Below are positions 1 through 7,274 of a DNA stretch of 34,786 nucleotides, in pieces. The notes beneath the pieces were generated by a model. That model did not search any database, had not been told where the DNA came from, and worked only from the letters and a program-made list of their open reading frames with translations. How positions within the stretch are numbered: position 1 is the stretch's first letter; every line of letters begins with the position of its first letter. Made by a program: the position numbers and the translations under genes. Source of the stretch: an uncultured Clostridia bacterium (GTDB lineage: Bacteria; Bacillota; Clostridia; Oscillospirales; UBA644); the NCBI GenBank assembly GCA_944386295.1, contig CALXAO010000045.1, positions 1 to 34,786 on the forward strand, written 5' to 3'.

Positions 1-229
1 AAAGGGTAAAAGCTATGTTTGCAACAGTTGTCCTTCGGGAAGCATATGCACCGAAACCCAAAAATTTGAGAAAGTAGAGGACATCAGGCAACTCCCCGAG
101 TACAAGGCTTTGTACGAACGACGAAAAGAGAGAATCGAAAAAGTGTTGACGGATGCGAAAGAAAAGTACGTAACGCGATATCCCCATGCCGAGGCAACAA
201 TTCATTTCCCTACCATGAGCACTGCATAG
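1..229 (+). pseudogene. IS1182-like transposase, 3' remnant
   Basis: The frame starting at base 2 is open into the window and stops at 227-229, giving 75 residues. It carries a CxxCPxxxxC cluster (YVCNSCPSGSICTE) followed by YKALYERRKERIEKVLTDAK and EKYVTRY. This order matches the C-terminal end of IS1182/DDE_Tnp_1-type transposases, where a cysteine cluster precedes a K-RKE-IERVFADxKEKHGxRY signature. The linker between the two blocks is shorter than I expect, and after RYP the resemblance stops. A neighbouring frame stays open past the stop and a third resembles a transposase tail, so frameshifts are likely. I read it as a decayed element cut by the window edge. Family assignment is from motif memory only. 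Confidence 0.55.
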
Positions 230-298
230 GGGAAAAGAGCTCGTTTATACAGCGGCTTAATTCAGTTTTATACATTTTTTGTCAAAATAAAAATTATT

Positions 299-326
299 AC
301 CCTGAATTTCGCTTGAAATTCAGGGT
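299..326. repeat. 12-bp perfect inverted repeat
   Basis: ACCCTGAATTTC (299-310) and GAAATTCAGGGT (315-326) are perfect complements around a GCTT loop. It lies in the non-coding tail between the transposase remnant and the spoVA promoter. No T-run follows it, so it is more likely part of the insertion-sequence end than a terminator. Confidence 0.6.
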
Positions 327-343
327 TGTTCGACAGACTGAAG

Positions 344-375
344 CGACAATACACATGAAAGTATTGTCGTTTTTA
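344..375 (+). terminator. Rho-independent terminator after the IS remnant
   Basis: CGACAATAC (344-352) pairs perfectly with GTATTGTCG (361-369) around an 8-nt loop, and six T residues follow (370-375). It would stop transcription from the IS remnant before it enters the spoVA operon. Confidence 0.65.
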
Positions 376-398
376 TATGTTACAAATTTCAAATTTTC

Positions 399-427
399 GT
401 ATAAAAACTAAAATCGGTATCATAATA
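399..427 (+). promoter_or_regulatory. Sigma-G-type promoter of the spoVA operon
   Basis: GTATA (399-403) fits the sigma-G -35 consensus GNATR. CATAATA (421-427) fits the -10 consensus CATNHTA. The spacer is 17 nt. It lies 34 nt upstream of the spoVAC start and just downstream of the IS-remnant terminator. spoVA is sigma-G controlled in Bacillus subtilis, so motif and gene content agree. The start site itself is inferred. Confidence 0.7.
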
Positions 428-461
428 ATGCCGAACATTTGGGGAAGAAAGGATAAATTAT

Positions 462-914
462 ATGCGTGCGGAAGAGTATCAGCGGCTTGTATACCAGAAA
501 ACGGAAAAGAATTCGCTGGTCAAAGATTGCTTTTTTGCGTTTTTGATTGGCGGCAGCATTTGTTTGTTGGGGGAATGCCTAAAAACCGTTTATATTGTTT
601 TGTGTAATATTCCGGAGGAAAAAGCCGGAATTTTAGTTTCGGTTTCTCTGGTTTTTCTCAGCGCATTTTTGACTGGGATTGGTGTGTACGATAAAATTGC
701 CCGTGTAGGGGGCGCAGGAACCTTGGTACCGATTACTGGGTTTGCAAATGCTGTTGTGTCACCTGTTATGGAATTTCGTATTGAAGGTATGGTTCTTGGG
801 ATTGGACCGAAGATGTTTTCGGTAGCAGGGTCTGTTGTTGCTTACGGAACGGCTGCGTCGGTTGTTTACGGTGTAATTTATTATATTCTTATGCGCTGTG
901 GGGTGGTCGGATGA
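462..914 (+). CDS. spoVAC: Stage V sporulation protein AC
   Basis: SpoVAC is an inner-membrane subunit of the SpoVA channel, which takes Ca-dipicolinic acid into the forespore and releases it at germination; in B. subtilis it behaves as a mechanosensitive pore. This 150-aa product matches the usual family length. It has several hydrophobic segments, and its GAGTLVPITGFANAVVSPVMEF block closely parallels GATVPLTGFGHLLAKG in SpoVAE downstream, as expected because the two subunits are homologous. The start follows an AGAAAGGAT ribosome site with proper spacing. The gene overlaps spoVAD by 4 nt (ATGA at 911), which suggests coupled translation. Confidence 0.95.
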   Translation: MRAEEYQRLVYQKTEKNSLVKDCFFAFLIGGSICLLGECLKTVYIVLCNIPEEKAGILVSVSLVFLSAFLTGIGVYDKIARVGGAGTLVPITGFANAVVSPVMEFRIEGMVLGIGPKMFSVAGSVVAYGTAASVVYGVIYYILMRCGVVG

Positions 915-1945
915 ATATAAAAAAAATCGGTTCCGGAACTTATAAAATCCACGGAAACGTTTCCGTGCTTTCCTGTGCAGCCGTTGTGGGAGACATGGAA
1001 AAAAAAGGACCTTTAGGCCACTGTTTTGAACATTATAGCAGCGATGAGTATTTTGGGCAGGACAGCTTTGAAAAGGCCGAAAGTTATATGCAGAAGGAGG
1101 CAATGAAATATGCGGTGGAAAAATCAGGGTACACTGCCGAAGACATTGAATTTATCTTTGCGGGCGATTTACTCAATCAGTGTATTGGTTCGAACTATAG
1201 TGTTCGGGATACTGCTATACAGTTTTTTGGACTTTATGGCGCGTGTTCTACCATGGCGGAAGGGTTGATTCTGGGCGCTATGGCAATTGACGGCGGTTTT
1301 GCTTCCCGGGTAATTGCCATGACCAGTTCTCATTTCTGCTCAGCCGAACGTCAATTTCGCTTTCCGTTGGAATACGGTGCGGTACGGCCACGGTCCGCTC
1401 AGTGGACAGTAACCGGTGCTGGTTGTGTGGTACTTGGATGTGAAAAGACCTTTCCCCGGATCCGGCATGTTTGTCCCGGTGCGGTTTGTGATATGGGAAT
1501 CAAAGATATGGGAAATATGGGTGCCGCAATGGCGCCGGCTGCGGCTTTAACACTGAAACGCTTTTTGGATGATACTGGAACAACACCGGAGGATTACGAT
1601 TTAATTTTAAGCGGAGATCTGGGAGAAGTCGGTTACGATCTTTTGAAGAATCTTTTATCCCATGACAATATCTTTTTAGGTAATAATTACGATGACTGCG
1701 GGCGGTTGATTTATGACCGGAAGACACAGGACGTACATTCCGGTGGATCAGGTTGCGGTTGTTCAGCTTCCGTTTTGACTGGGTATGTTTTGCCAAAAAT
1801 GCGTTGCAGAGAATATAATAATGTTTTATTTATGACGACTGGCGCGCTGATGAGTCCAATTAGTTCATTGCAGGGAGAAACGATTCCGGGAATTGCGCAT
1901 TTAGTGCATTTGCAAAATGACGGAGAAGTGGAGGCGCAAGCATGA
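911..1945 (+). CDS. spoVAD: Stage V sporulation protein AD
   Basis: SpoVAD is a thiolase-fold protein on the outer face of the forespore inner membrane that binds dipicolinic acid for delivery to the SpoVA channel. The 344-aa product is close to the B. subtilis length of about 338. Family blocks are visible in order: an N-terminal ...PLGHCFEHYSSDEYFGQDSFEKAE region, FAGDLLNQCIGSNY, FFGLYGACSTMAEG, SSHFCSAERQFRFPLEYG and QWTVTGAGCVVLG, then a C-terminal YDLILSGDLGEVG block and a glycine-rich GGSGCGCSA. It has no membrane segment, consistent with a peripheral protein. It is joined by 4-nt overlaps to both spoVAC and spoVAE. Confidence 0.96.
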   Translation: MNIKKIGSGTYKIHGNVSVLSCAAVVGDMEKKGPLGHCFEHYSSDEYFGQDSFEKAESYMQKEAMKYAVEKSGYTAEDIEFIFAGDLLNQCIGSNYSVRDTAIQFFGLYGACSTMAEGLILGAMAIDGGFASRVIAMTSSHFCSAERQFRFPLEYGAVRPRSAQWTVTGAGCVVLGCEKTFPRIRHVCPGAVCDMGIKDMGNMGAAMAPAAALTLKRFLDDTGTTPEDYDLILSGDLGEVGYDLLKNLLSHDNIFLGNNYDDCGRLIYDRKTQDVHSGGSGCGCSASVLTGYVLPKMRCREYNNVLFMTTGALMSPISSLQGETIPGIAHLVHLQNDGEVEAQA

Positions 1946-2295
1946 ATTATCTTATGTCTTTTCTAATCGGCGGCGTGTTTTGTGTAATTGGACAGCTTCT
2001 GATTGAAAAAACAAAGTTGATGCCAGCTCGGATTTTAGTCAGTTATGTAGTTGCCGGAATTGTTCTTTCGGCCGTGGGGCTGTATGAACCATTGGTTCGT
2101 TTTGCTTCCAGCGGTGCTACGGTACCTCTTACCGGGTTTGGACATTTGTTGGCCAAGGGCGTTCGGGAAGCGGTAGCCGAGCAGGGGCTGTTGGGGGCAC
2201 TGACCGGTGGCCTTACTGCGACCGCTGGTGGAATTGCAGCTGCCATAGTGTTTGCGTTCCTTATGGCTTTGTTATTTTTCCCACGGAAAAAATAA
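1942..2295 (+). CDS. spoVAE: Stage V sporulation protein AE (SpoVAEb type)
   Basis: This 117-aa membrane protein is the third SpoVA subunit. It has about four hydrophobic helices and the conserved SSGATVPLTGFGHLL signature shared with SpoVAC. Length and position match the short SpoVAE/SpoVAEb form, and it is the last gene of the operon. The AA, AB, AEa and AF genes of Bacillus are absent on both sides, which is the usual clostridial AC-AD-AE arrangement. Translation is probably coupled to spoVAD through the ATGA overlap at 1942. A strong terminator starts 16 nt after the stop codon. Confidence 0.94.
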   Translation: MNYLMSFLIGGVFCVIGQLLIEKTKLMPARILVSYVVAGIVLSAVGLYEPLVRFASSGATVPLTGFGHLLAKGVREAVAEQGLLGALTGGLTATAGGIAAAIVFAFLMALLFFPRKK

Positions 2296-2311
2296 AATTC
2301 AGTATTTGTTG

Positions 2312-2348
2312 CGCTCTTCCGAATAAATTTCGGAAGAGCGTTTTTTTT
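2312..2348 (+). terminator. Rho-independent terminator of the spoVA operon
   Basis: CGCTCTTCCGAA (2312-2323) pairs perfectly with TTCGGAAGAGCG (2329-2340) around a 5-nt loop, followed by eight T residues. This separates the sigma-G-type spoVA unit from spoIIIA. Confidence 0.93.
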
Positions 2349-2422
2349 GTTCTAAACCTGTCCGACCTGCAATAAACTGTAACAGGAACGGGACAAACCA
2401 CCCGATCGGAAAGGAATGAAAA

Positions 2423-3406
2423 ATGGATACAGCTTACGCTTCTGCTTGCAATTGTTTTAATCCCCGTTTAAAGCAGATCCTGGGAGGTCTGCCGGAGGAA
2501 TATCAGTGTTTAGTCCAGGAAATTCGGTTGAAAAAAGCCGCTCCTCTTGTTCTTGTGACGGCATCCCATGTGCTGTATCCCAATTTATACGGTCAACCTA
2601 CACTTCCTGACCGAGGGGTAACGGTGTTCAGTGAAGAAATCGATGAAATGTTTCATTTTCTTTGCAGCGGCGCTGTGTACAGTCATTCCGAAGAAATTCG
2701 GAAGGGCTTTGTGACAGCAAAAGGAGGACACCGGGTGGGAATTGTTGGAAAGGCAATTACAGAGAAGGGACAGATCGTTTCTGTGACGCAGGTGGATACA
2801 CTGTCTTTGCGGGTTTGTAGGGATGTTCCGGGATGCGGAGCGGCGATTGTTTCCTATCTGTACGATGGCAGAAGGCTGAATAGTATCCTGTTGGCATCTC
2901 CGCCGGCCGGTGGAAAAACCACGTTGTTGCGGGACCTTGCACGAACGCTTGCCAAAGATGGTATTCGGGTTTGTGTAATTGATGAGCGGGAGGAAATCTT
3001 TCCTGCTGAGAGCGGGTTTGATTCCGGTGTTCTCTGTGATGTTCTCCGTAGTTTCCCAAAAGCGGAAGGAATTCGTCGGGCAATCAGGACATTGTCACCC
3101 CGGGTAATTTTCTGCGATGAAATAGGGGACGAGTCTGAAGCTGCGGCGGTCATGGAGGGGTTTCATTCCGGGGTTCGGTTTGTTCTTTCTGTGCATGCTG
3201 CCCAAAAAGAGGACTTGTTTTTAAGACCCTGTCTACGTCGTTTGTTTTCCGACGGAGAAATGGATTTTGCGGTATTACTGAAAGACCGGCACACGCCGGG
3301 ACAAATACGGCAGGTAATTTCGGGAAAGGAGTTGCGGAATGCGGTTTTTGGGACTGATTCTCCTGCTGGGTGTCTGTACGGCGGCAGGCCTGCTCAAAGC
3401 CTTTGA
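2423..3406 (+). CDS. spoIIIAA: Stage III sporulation protein AA, ATPase of the feeding-tube complex
   Basis: SpoIIIAA is the secretion-type ATPase of the mother-cell SpoIIIA complex that, with forespore SpoIIQ, forms a channel needed for late sigma-G activity. The product is 327 aa. It has a Walker A motif SPPAGGKTT at about residues 159-167 and a Walker B VIFCDEIG at 228-235. A GGHRVGIVG block near 101-109 is also typical. The start has a GGAAAGGAA ribosome site 7 nt upstream. No clear sigma-E promoter could be picked out in the short gap before it. The last 68 nt overlap spoIIIAB, so the 22-residue tail is read from the same DNA as the SpoIIIAB membrane anchor; the B. subtilis protein is about 307 aa. 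Confidence 0.95.
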   Translation: MDTAYASACNCFNPRLKQILGGLPEEYQCLVQEIRLKKAAPLVLVTASHVLYPNLYGQPTLPDRGVTVFSEEIDEMFHFLCSGAVYSHSEEIRKGFVTAKGGHRVGIVGKAITEKGQIVSVTQVDTLSLRVCRDVPGCGAAIVSYLYDGRRLNSILLASPPAGGKTTLLRDLARTLAKDGIRVCVIDEREEIFPAESGFDSGVLCDVLRSFPKAEGIRRAIRTLSPRVIFCDEIGDESEAAAVMEGFHSGVRFVLSVHAAQKEDLFLRPCLRRLFSDGEMDFAVLLKDRHTPGQIRQVISGKELRNAVFGTDSPAGCLYGGRPAQSL

Positions 3407-3836
3407 GCTTAAGCGTCGTATTGATCAATTGAAGGCTCTTTTGCTTACTGTTGAACAGTGGGAGCGTGAAATGGAATTTTCAAACGCGGATATTCCGCGG
3501 CTGATGGGAATCAGCGGTGAGGGAAAGGACTGTCCAGTTTTAATGCATCTGCGGTATGAGCCTACAGACCGCAGTCTGGAGGCCTGCTATTTTCGGGCAA
3601 AACAGGAAACATACAAAGAAATGTGCTTTCAGTCTGATGACTGGATAGTGGCAGATCGATTTTTTTCTCAATTTGGAAAATCCGGTACCGTGGGACAAAA
3701 GGATTTTTGTCGAGGAATCAGAGCGCAACTGCAAGCGCAGATCGAACAAGCGGAAGCTTTTCGTCTGCGCCACGGGAAACTGTATGCTGCAGGAGGCTTT
3801 TTGTGCGGAATGTTAGTTTTCCTTTTATTGATTTGA
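3339..3836 (+). CDS. spoIIIAB: Stage III sporulation protein AB
   Basis: SpoIIIAB is a GspF-like membrane protein of the feeding-tube complex. The product is 165 aa, close to the family size of about 170. It has an N-terminal membrane segment (residues 3-20), then a soluble region with the typical LKALLLTVEQWEREMEFSNA block, and a second membrane segment at the extreme C-terminus (GGFLCGMLVFLLLI). A GGAAAGGAG site (3323-3331) precedes the start, which supports it despite the 68-nt overlap with spoIIIAA. spoIIIAC begins 13 nt downstream. Confidence 0.93.
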   Translation: MRFLGLILLLGVCTAAGLLKAFELKRRIDQLKALLLTVEQWEREMEFSNADIPRLMGISGEGKDCPVLMHLRYEPTDRSLEACYFRAKQETYKEMCFQSDDWIVADRFFSQFGKSGTVGQKDFCRGIRAQLQAQIEQAEAFRLRHGKLYAAGGFLCGMLVFLLLI

Positions 3837-3849
3837 TAGGAGAAAAAAC

Positions 3850-4044
3850 ATGGATATTGATATTTTATTTCAAATTGCAGCCGTTGGCATTGTAGTTGCC
3901 GTTTTGGGACAAATTCTCAGCAAGTCCGACCATGCGGAGCAGGGGATGATGGTAACCATTGCAGGCCTGGTTATTGTTCTGATTCTTATTGTAAACCAGA
4001 TTGGCGATTTATTTGAAACGATTCGGTCAGTGTTTCGGTTATGA
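3850..4044 (+). CDS. spoIIIAC: Stage III sporulation protein AC
   Basis: A 64-aa protein with two hydrophobic helices, MDIDILFQIAAVGIVVAVLG and a second segment around VTIAGLVIVLILIVNQIGDLF. Length, sequence style and operon slot match SpoIIIAC, a small integral membrane component of the SpoIIIA complex that is homologous to SpoIIIAD. An ATAGGAGAAAAAAC ribosome site precedes the ATG. It overlaps spoIIIAD by 4 nt. Confidence 0.93.
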   Translation: MDIDILFQIAAVGIVVAVLGQILSKSDHAEQGMMVTIAGLVIVLILIVNQIGDLFETIRSVFRL

Positions 4045-4427
4045 ACATTTTGACTTTGGCCGGTGTTGTTCTAACGGCTTCTGTCTTGTCTCTGTTTCTG
4101 AAACAGCAGCGGTCAGATTTCTCTTTTTTAGTTGCATTGGCTGCTGGGTGTGCGGTTTTATTTTCTCTTTTAGCCGCAATCGGAGAAATTCTGGATTTTT
4201 CACAGACGTTAGGAGCTTTGTCCGGTATTGACAACGGAAACCTGCAAATTCTTTTTCGAGTGCTTGGCATTGCTTATGTCGGTCAATTTGCTTCCGATCT
4301 CTGCCGGGACGCTGGGGAAAGCGGTCTTGCCGGCAGTGTAGAGCTAGCTGGTCGTGTGCTGATGGTTCTGCTTTCTCTTCCGTTGGTCAGTCAGCTGTTG
4401 GAGTTTGTAGAACAGGTATTGGAATAA
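4041..4427 (+). CDS. spoIIIAD: Stage III sporulation protein AD
   Basis: A 128-aa integral membrane protein in the spoIIIAD slot; the family is about 130 aa. It has four hydrophobic stretches, with the recognisable FRVLGIAYVGQFASDLCRDA block followed by GESGLAGSVELAGRVLM, both highly characteristic of SpoIIIAD. It is a structural part of the mother-cell channel base. The start overlaps the spoIIIAC stop (ATGA), implying coupled translation. Confidence 0.94.
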   Translation: MNILTLAGVVLTASVLSLFLKQQRSDFSFLVALAAGCAVLFSLLAAIGEILDFSQTLGALSGIDNGNLQILFRVLGIAYVGQFASDLCRDAGESGLAGSVELAGRVLMVLLSLPLVSQLLEFVEQVLE

Positions 4428-4452
4428 AACAGGAAGTGAAAGGAGCATGGTT

Positions 4453-5574
4453 ATGAAGCGGATTACAGTTTTTATTTTGGTGCTTTTAGTTTTATTTTTA
4501 CTGCCTGTGGAAGGTACAGCCAAAACTGTGGACGAAATTCTGACAGAACAGCAGGAAAAGCTGCAGACAGAAGAACTGCCTGGACTTCTTCCGGAAGATG
4601 CCGTAGATTTGGCGGAAGGTGCAGGGATTTCTGCAGACCTGGAAGGGTGGAAGGATCTGTTTCAGCCGGCGGCACTGCTGACGCTTTTAAAATCCCTTTT
4701 TTTCACGGTTTTAGGAGAGGAAAAAGGGTTATTAGCAACCGGAATTGTAATGATTTTGCTTCTGGTTTTGCTCAAATGCCTTTCAGACAGCTTTCACAAC
4801 TCAGAGGCCGTTCATGTTGCAGAAAATATTTTGGCCCTTGCTGGATGTGTGATGTTGTTTTCCGGTTTTTTTCGCTGCATAGAAACTGTGCAGACCGGCT
4901 GTGAACAGTTGAGCGGGTTTATGGGAGGGCTGATTCCCGTGTTTACCTCCTCCATGATTGCCAGTGGTCAGACTGCTTCGGTTTCGGGCAGTGCAATTCT
5001 GTTTTCCCTTTGCCAAGCGGTTTCTTTTTTTTCTTCTGCACTGCTTTTACCAGTAAGCAATTTATATTTTGCTCTTGGAATCGGTTCCGGACTGAGTGGT
5101 AATGCACAGATCAATGCATTGTCTTCGTTTTTTAAAAAATCAATTATTCTCTGTGTTGGTTTGATTTTATGCGTGTTTGTAGGCGGAATTTCTATACAGA
5201 AGATCTTTGCTCTTTCTTCTGACCGATTGTCTAAGCGTATGGTGAAATTTGCTGCCGGTTCCTTTCTTCCCATTGCAGGAGGACCGATTTCAGACAGCTT
5301 GGAGATGGTTTTTTCCTGCGCGGAAATTTTGAAAACCTCCGTAGGCGGTTTCGGTACAGCCGGTGTTTTTTTGATCCTGGTTACTCCTATTCTTCGCACG
5401 GCTGCCTATCTTCTTCTGACTGGTTTGCTTTCGGCTTTATCTGAGGCGCTTGGCGGTTCGGTTTTGTCCTTTTTCTTTGGGGTAACCAAAGATATGTTTT
5501 CAATTCTTTTGACGCTACTTCTTTGTGTTACAGTTGCCATTTGCCTATCTCTTCAGCTGCTTTGTCTCGGATAA
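4453..5574 (+). CDS. spoIIIAE: Stage III sporulation protein AE
   Basis: SpoIIIAE is a large polytopic membrane protein of the feeding-tube complex. I chose the ATG at 4453 over the one at 4447 because AGGAG ends at 4445, only 1 nt from the earlier codon but 7 nt from the later one. The resulting 373-aa product begins MKRITVFILVLLVLFLLP and continues to GTAKTVDEI, a signal-peptide-like leader followed by an exposed segment. Six or so membrane helices follow from about residue 95. The B. subtilis protein is about 399 aa. Blocks such as GSAILFSLCQAVSF and FAAGSFLPIAGGPISDSLE are typical. Confidence 0.94.
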   Translation: MKRITVFILVLLVLFLLPVEGTAKTVDEILTEQQEKLQTEELPGLLPEDAVDLAEGAGISADLEGWKDLFQPAALLTLLKSLFFTVLGEEKGLLATGIVMILLLVLLKCLSDSFHNSEAVHVAENILALAGCVMLFSGFFRCIETVQTGCEQLSGFMGGLIPVFTSSMIASGQTASVSGSAILFSLCQAVSFFSSALLLPVSNLYFALGIGSGLSGNAQINALSSFFKKSIILCVGLILCVFVGGISIQKIFALSSDRLSKRMVKFAAGSFLPIAGGPISDSLEMVFSCAEILKTSVGGFGTAGVFLILVTPILRTAAYLLLTGLLSALSEALGGSVLSFFFGVTKDMFSILLTLLLCVTVAICLSLQLLCLG

Positions 5575-5587
5575 GAGGAATAAGATC

Positions 5588-6037
5588 ATGAAAGAATTTC
5601 TTTTGTCGCTTCTTTCGATTGCTTTGTGCGGAAGTGTTTTCCGAATGCTAATTCCAAGGAATGGATCTGAACGGATTCTCCGTTTTGTAATAGCATTGGT
5701 GGTTCTTTTGGGAGGAATTAGCTTAATTGTTGAGAGCGGCTGGCTTTCTGGTGATCCTGTATTGCCTTCTCTTTCGGAGACCGAAAGTCAAGAGGCTTTT
5801 CGGCAGGAGGTGGAAGAACAAACCCGGCAAGCCTTAGCAGAGCAGATTAGAATGAAAACTCTAGAATTTTCCGGGAAAGAACCGAAAAAAATTGAAATTG
5901 AATTATCTTATGAAGAGGGGGTGTTTGTTCTTGGTGAAATTGCCGTAGAGGTGCAGGGGTGTGAGGAAGAGCAGTTGAAGATGCTGCTTTCCATGTACTT
6001 CGGGTACGATGGCTTTGTCATCAGGAATACTGAATAA
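5588..6037 (+). CDS. spoIIIAF: Stage III sporulation protein AF
   Basis: The product has 149 residues from the ATG at 5588, which has AAGAGGAA 7 nt upstream; the open frame extends further upstream without a ribosome site. Two N-terminal membrane helices (MKEFLLSLLSIALCGSVF and ILRFVIALVVLLGGISLIV) are followed by a soluble, charged domain. This layout fits SpoIIIAF, whose C-terminal domain has a ring-building-like fold. It is shorter than the B. subtilis protein (about 206 aa), the difference lying in the soluble part. Confidence 0.88.
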   Translation: MKEFLLSLLSIALCGSVFRMLIPRNGSERILRFVIALVVLLGGISLIVESGWLSGDPVLPSLSETESQEAFRQEVEEQTRQALAEQIRMKTLEFSGKEPKKIEIELSYEEGVFVLGEIAVEVQGCEEEQLKMLLSMYFGYDGFVIRNTE

Positions 6038-6059
6038 AATCAAAGAAAGAGGAATAGAT

Positions 6060-6611
6060 ATGAAATGGAATATATCGGAATGGAGTTCCCGTGTTTCTCG
6101 GTTTTTTCGGCAGAATTCCAAGGTCCTGCTTTTGGGAGCTGCAGCCCTTGCTGTTCTGCTTCTTCTTGCCGGAGTGTTTGGACGCTCAAAAACAGAAGAG
6201 AGCAAGGATAACGGGGAAGACCTGAATACCCGCAAGGCTACTCTGGAAAAGCAGATCAGCCAACTTTTGTCACAGATGGAAGGGGTCGGGCGTTGTGAAG
6301 TTGTGATTACTTTTGAAAATAGCGGAGAAATTTTTTATGCCGCCGATTCCAAGGTTACTACTGACCAATCGGAACAGGATGGAAAAACTGATTCAAAAAC
6401 TTCCGTACAGACTGAGTATGTTACGGTAAATTCGTCAGGCAAAACCCAGTTGGCTGTTTTAAAGGAAACCTGTCCTGAAATCCGAGGGGTTGCGATTCTG
6501 TGTGACGGAGGCAGCAGTGCACGGATTAAAACAGAAGTGTCTGATCTGGTAGGAACATTGCTGGGTCTTTCCGGCGACAAAATTGCCGTGGGACAGAGAC
6601 GGAGCAAGTGA
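6060..6611 (+). CDS. spoIIIAG: Stage III sporulation protein AG
   Basis: SpoIIIAG forms a large ring in the intermembrane space as part of the SpoIIIA-SpoIIQ channel. The start at 6060 is preceded by AAAGAGGAATAG and gives 183 aa; an upstream in-frame ATG lies inside spoIIIAF. There is a cytoplasmic head, a membrane helix at about residues 24-42 and a periplasmic-type domain with LEKQISQLLSQMEGVGRCEV and KTQLAVLKETCPEIRGVAI, which are diagnostic for the family. It is shorter than the B. subtilis protein (about 229 aa). Confidence 0.94.
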   Translation: MKWNISEWSSRVSRFFRQNSKVLLLGAAALAVLLLLAGVFGRSKTEESKDNGEDLNTRKATLEKQISQLLSQMEGVGRCEVVITFENSGEIFYAADSKVTTDQSEQDGKTDSKTSVQTEYVTVNSSGKTQLAVLKETCPEIRGVAILCDGGSSARIKTEVSDLVGTLLGLSGDKIAVGQRRSK

Positions 6612-6637
6612 TATTTTTTACATTGGAGGCGATTGAT

Positions 6638-7162
6638 ATGAAAAAGACCCGGTGGTTTATTTTAGGACTGACTGCGGTAATCTGTGTGGCTGTATTTGTG
6701 AATTGGAAGTATTTTAATTCACAGGAAAGACCGGAGGACGAAGGTTCGACCGTACAAGGAGACAGCAGTGACAAAAATATGGGAGACGCGTCAGAAGTTC
6801 TTTCTCCTCAGGATGACAGTTACTTTGATACTGCTCGGTATTCCCGAAAAAAAGCTAGGGACGAGGCTGTTGCGGTTCTCAATATTCTGATCAGCAATCA
6901 GGATACGGAAGAAGCCGCCCGACAGGCCGCCTATGCAGAAATTACGGCATACGCAAAACTTTCCGAAAAAGAAGCCGCAGTGGAAAATTTGATTAAGGCA
7001 AAAGGGTTTGACGATTGTATTGTGTTTTTGACCAAAGATACGGCCAGTATTGTAATTGGCTGTGAAAGTCTTTCTTCACAGCAGGCGGCTCAGATTTCCG
7101 ATATTGTTACGGGAGAAACCGGACTCAGTGCTGCGGTCGTAAAAATTATTCCTTATACGTGA
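6638..7162 (+). CDS. spoIIIAH: Stage III sporulation protein AH
   Basis: SpoIIIAH is the mother-cell partner that binds forespore SpoIIQ and joins the two halves of the channel; its extracellular domain resembles YscJ/FliF ring proteins. I start it at the ATG at 6638, where GGAGG lies 8 nt upstream, giving 174 aa with one N-terminal membrane helix (residues 5-20). A Ser/Asp/Glu-rich linker follows, then the conserved YFDTARYSRKKARDEAVAVL block and a KGFDDCIVFL...ETGLSAAVVKIIP tail. It closes the spoIIIA operon. No convincing terminator follows. Confidence 0.94.
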   Translation: MKKTRWFILGLTAVICVAVFVNWKYFNSQERPEDEGSTVQGDSSDKNMGDASEVLSPQDDSYFDTARYSRKKARDEAVAVLNILISNQDTEEAARQAAYAEITAYAKLSEKEAAVENLIKAKGFDDCIVFLTKDTASIVIGCESLSSQQAAQISDIVTGETGLSAAVVKIIPYT

Positions 7163-7201
7163 TGTGAAACGAAAAGTTTGTAAAAACTTTAGATTTCCCT
7201 G

Positions 7202-7230
7202 TATACAAAATCGGAAAAATATGTTATAAT
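7202..7230 (+). promoter_or_regulatory. Sigma-A promoter with extended -10, before asp23-nusB
   Basis: TATAAT at 7225-7230 is preceded by TG at 7222-7223, an extended -10. TATACA at 7202-7207 is a 4-of-6 match to TTGACA at a 17-nt spacer. It lies in the 112-nt gap between spoIIIAH and the Asp23 gene, so the housekeeping run can be expressed apart from the sporulation operon. Confidence 0.75.
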
Positions 7231-7274
7231 ATAAAGAAAGAATCTGTGCCTGACGGCAGGAGGATATCAGAATT

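Noticed and set aside
377-607. Plus-strand open frame of 76 codons overlapping the spoVAC start
   Set aside because: It overlaps the sigma-G promoter and spoVAC, starts without a ribosome site and resembles no protein.
2349-2422. Search for a sigma-E promoter before spoIIIAA
   Set aside because: spoIIIA is sigma-E controlled in B. subtilis, but no pair of elements near KMATATT and CATACAHT with 14-15 nt spacing was found.
7163-7201. AAAGTTT/AAACTTT hairpin after spoIIIAH as a terminator
   Set aside because: The stem has one G-C pair and no T-run, so it is unlikely to terminate transcription.
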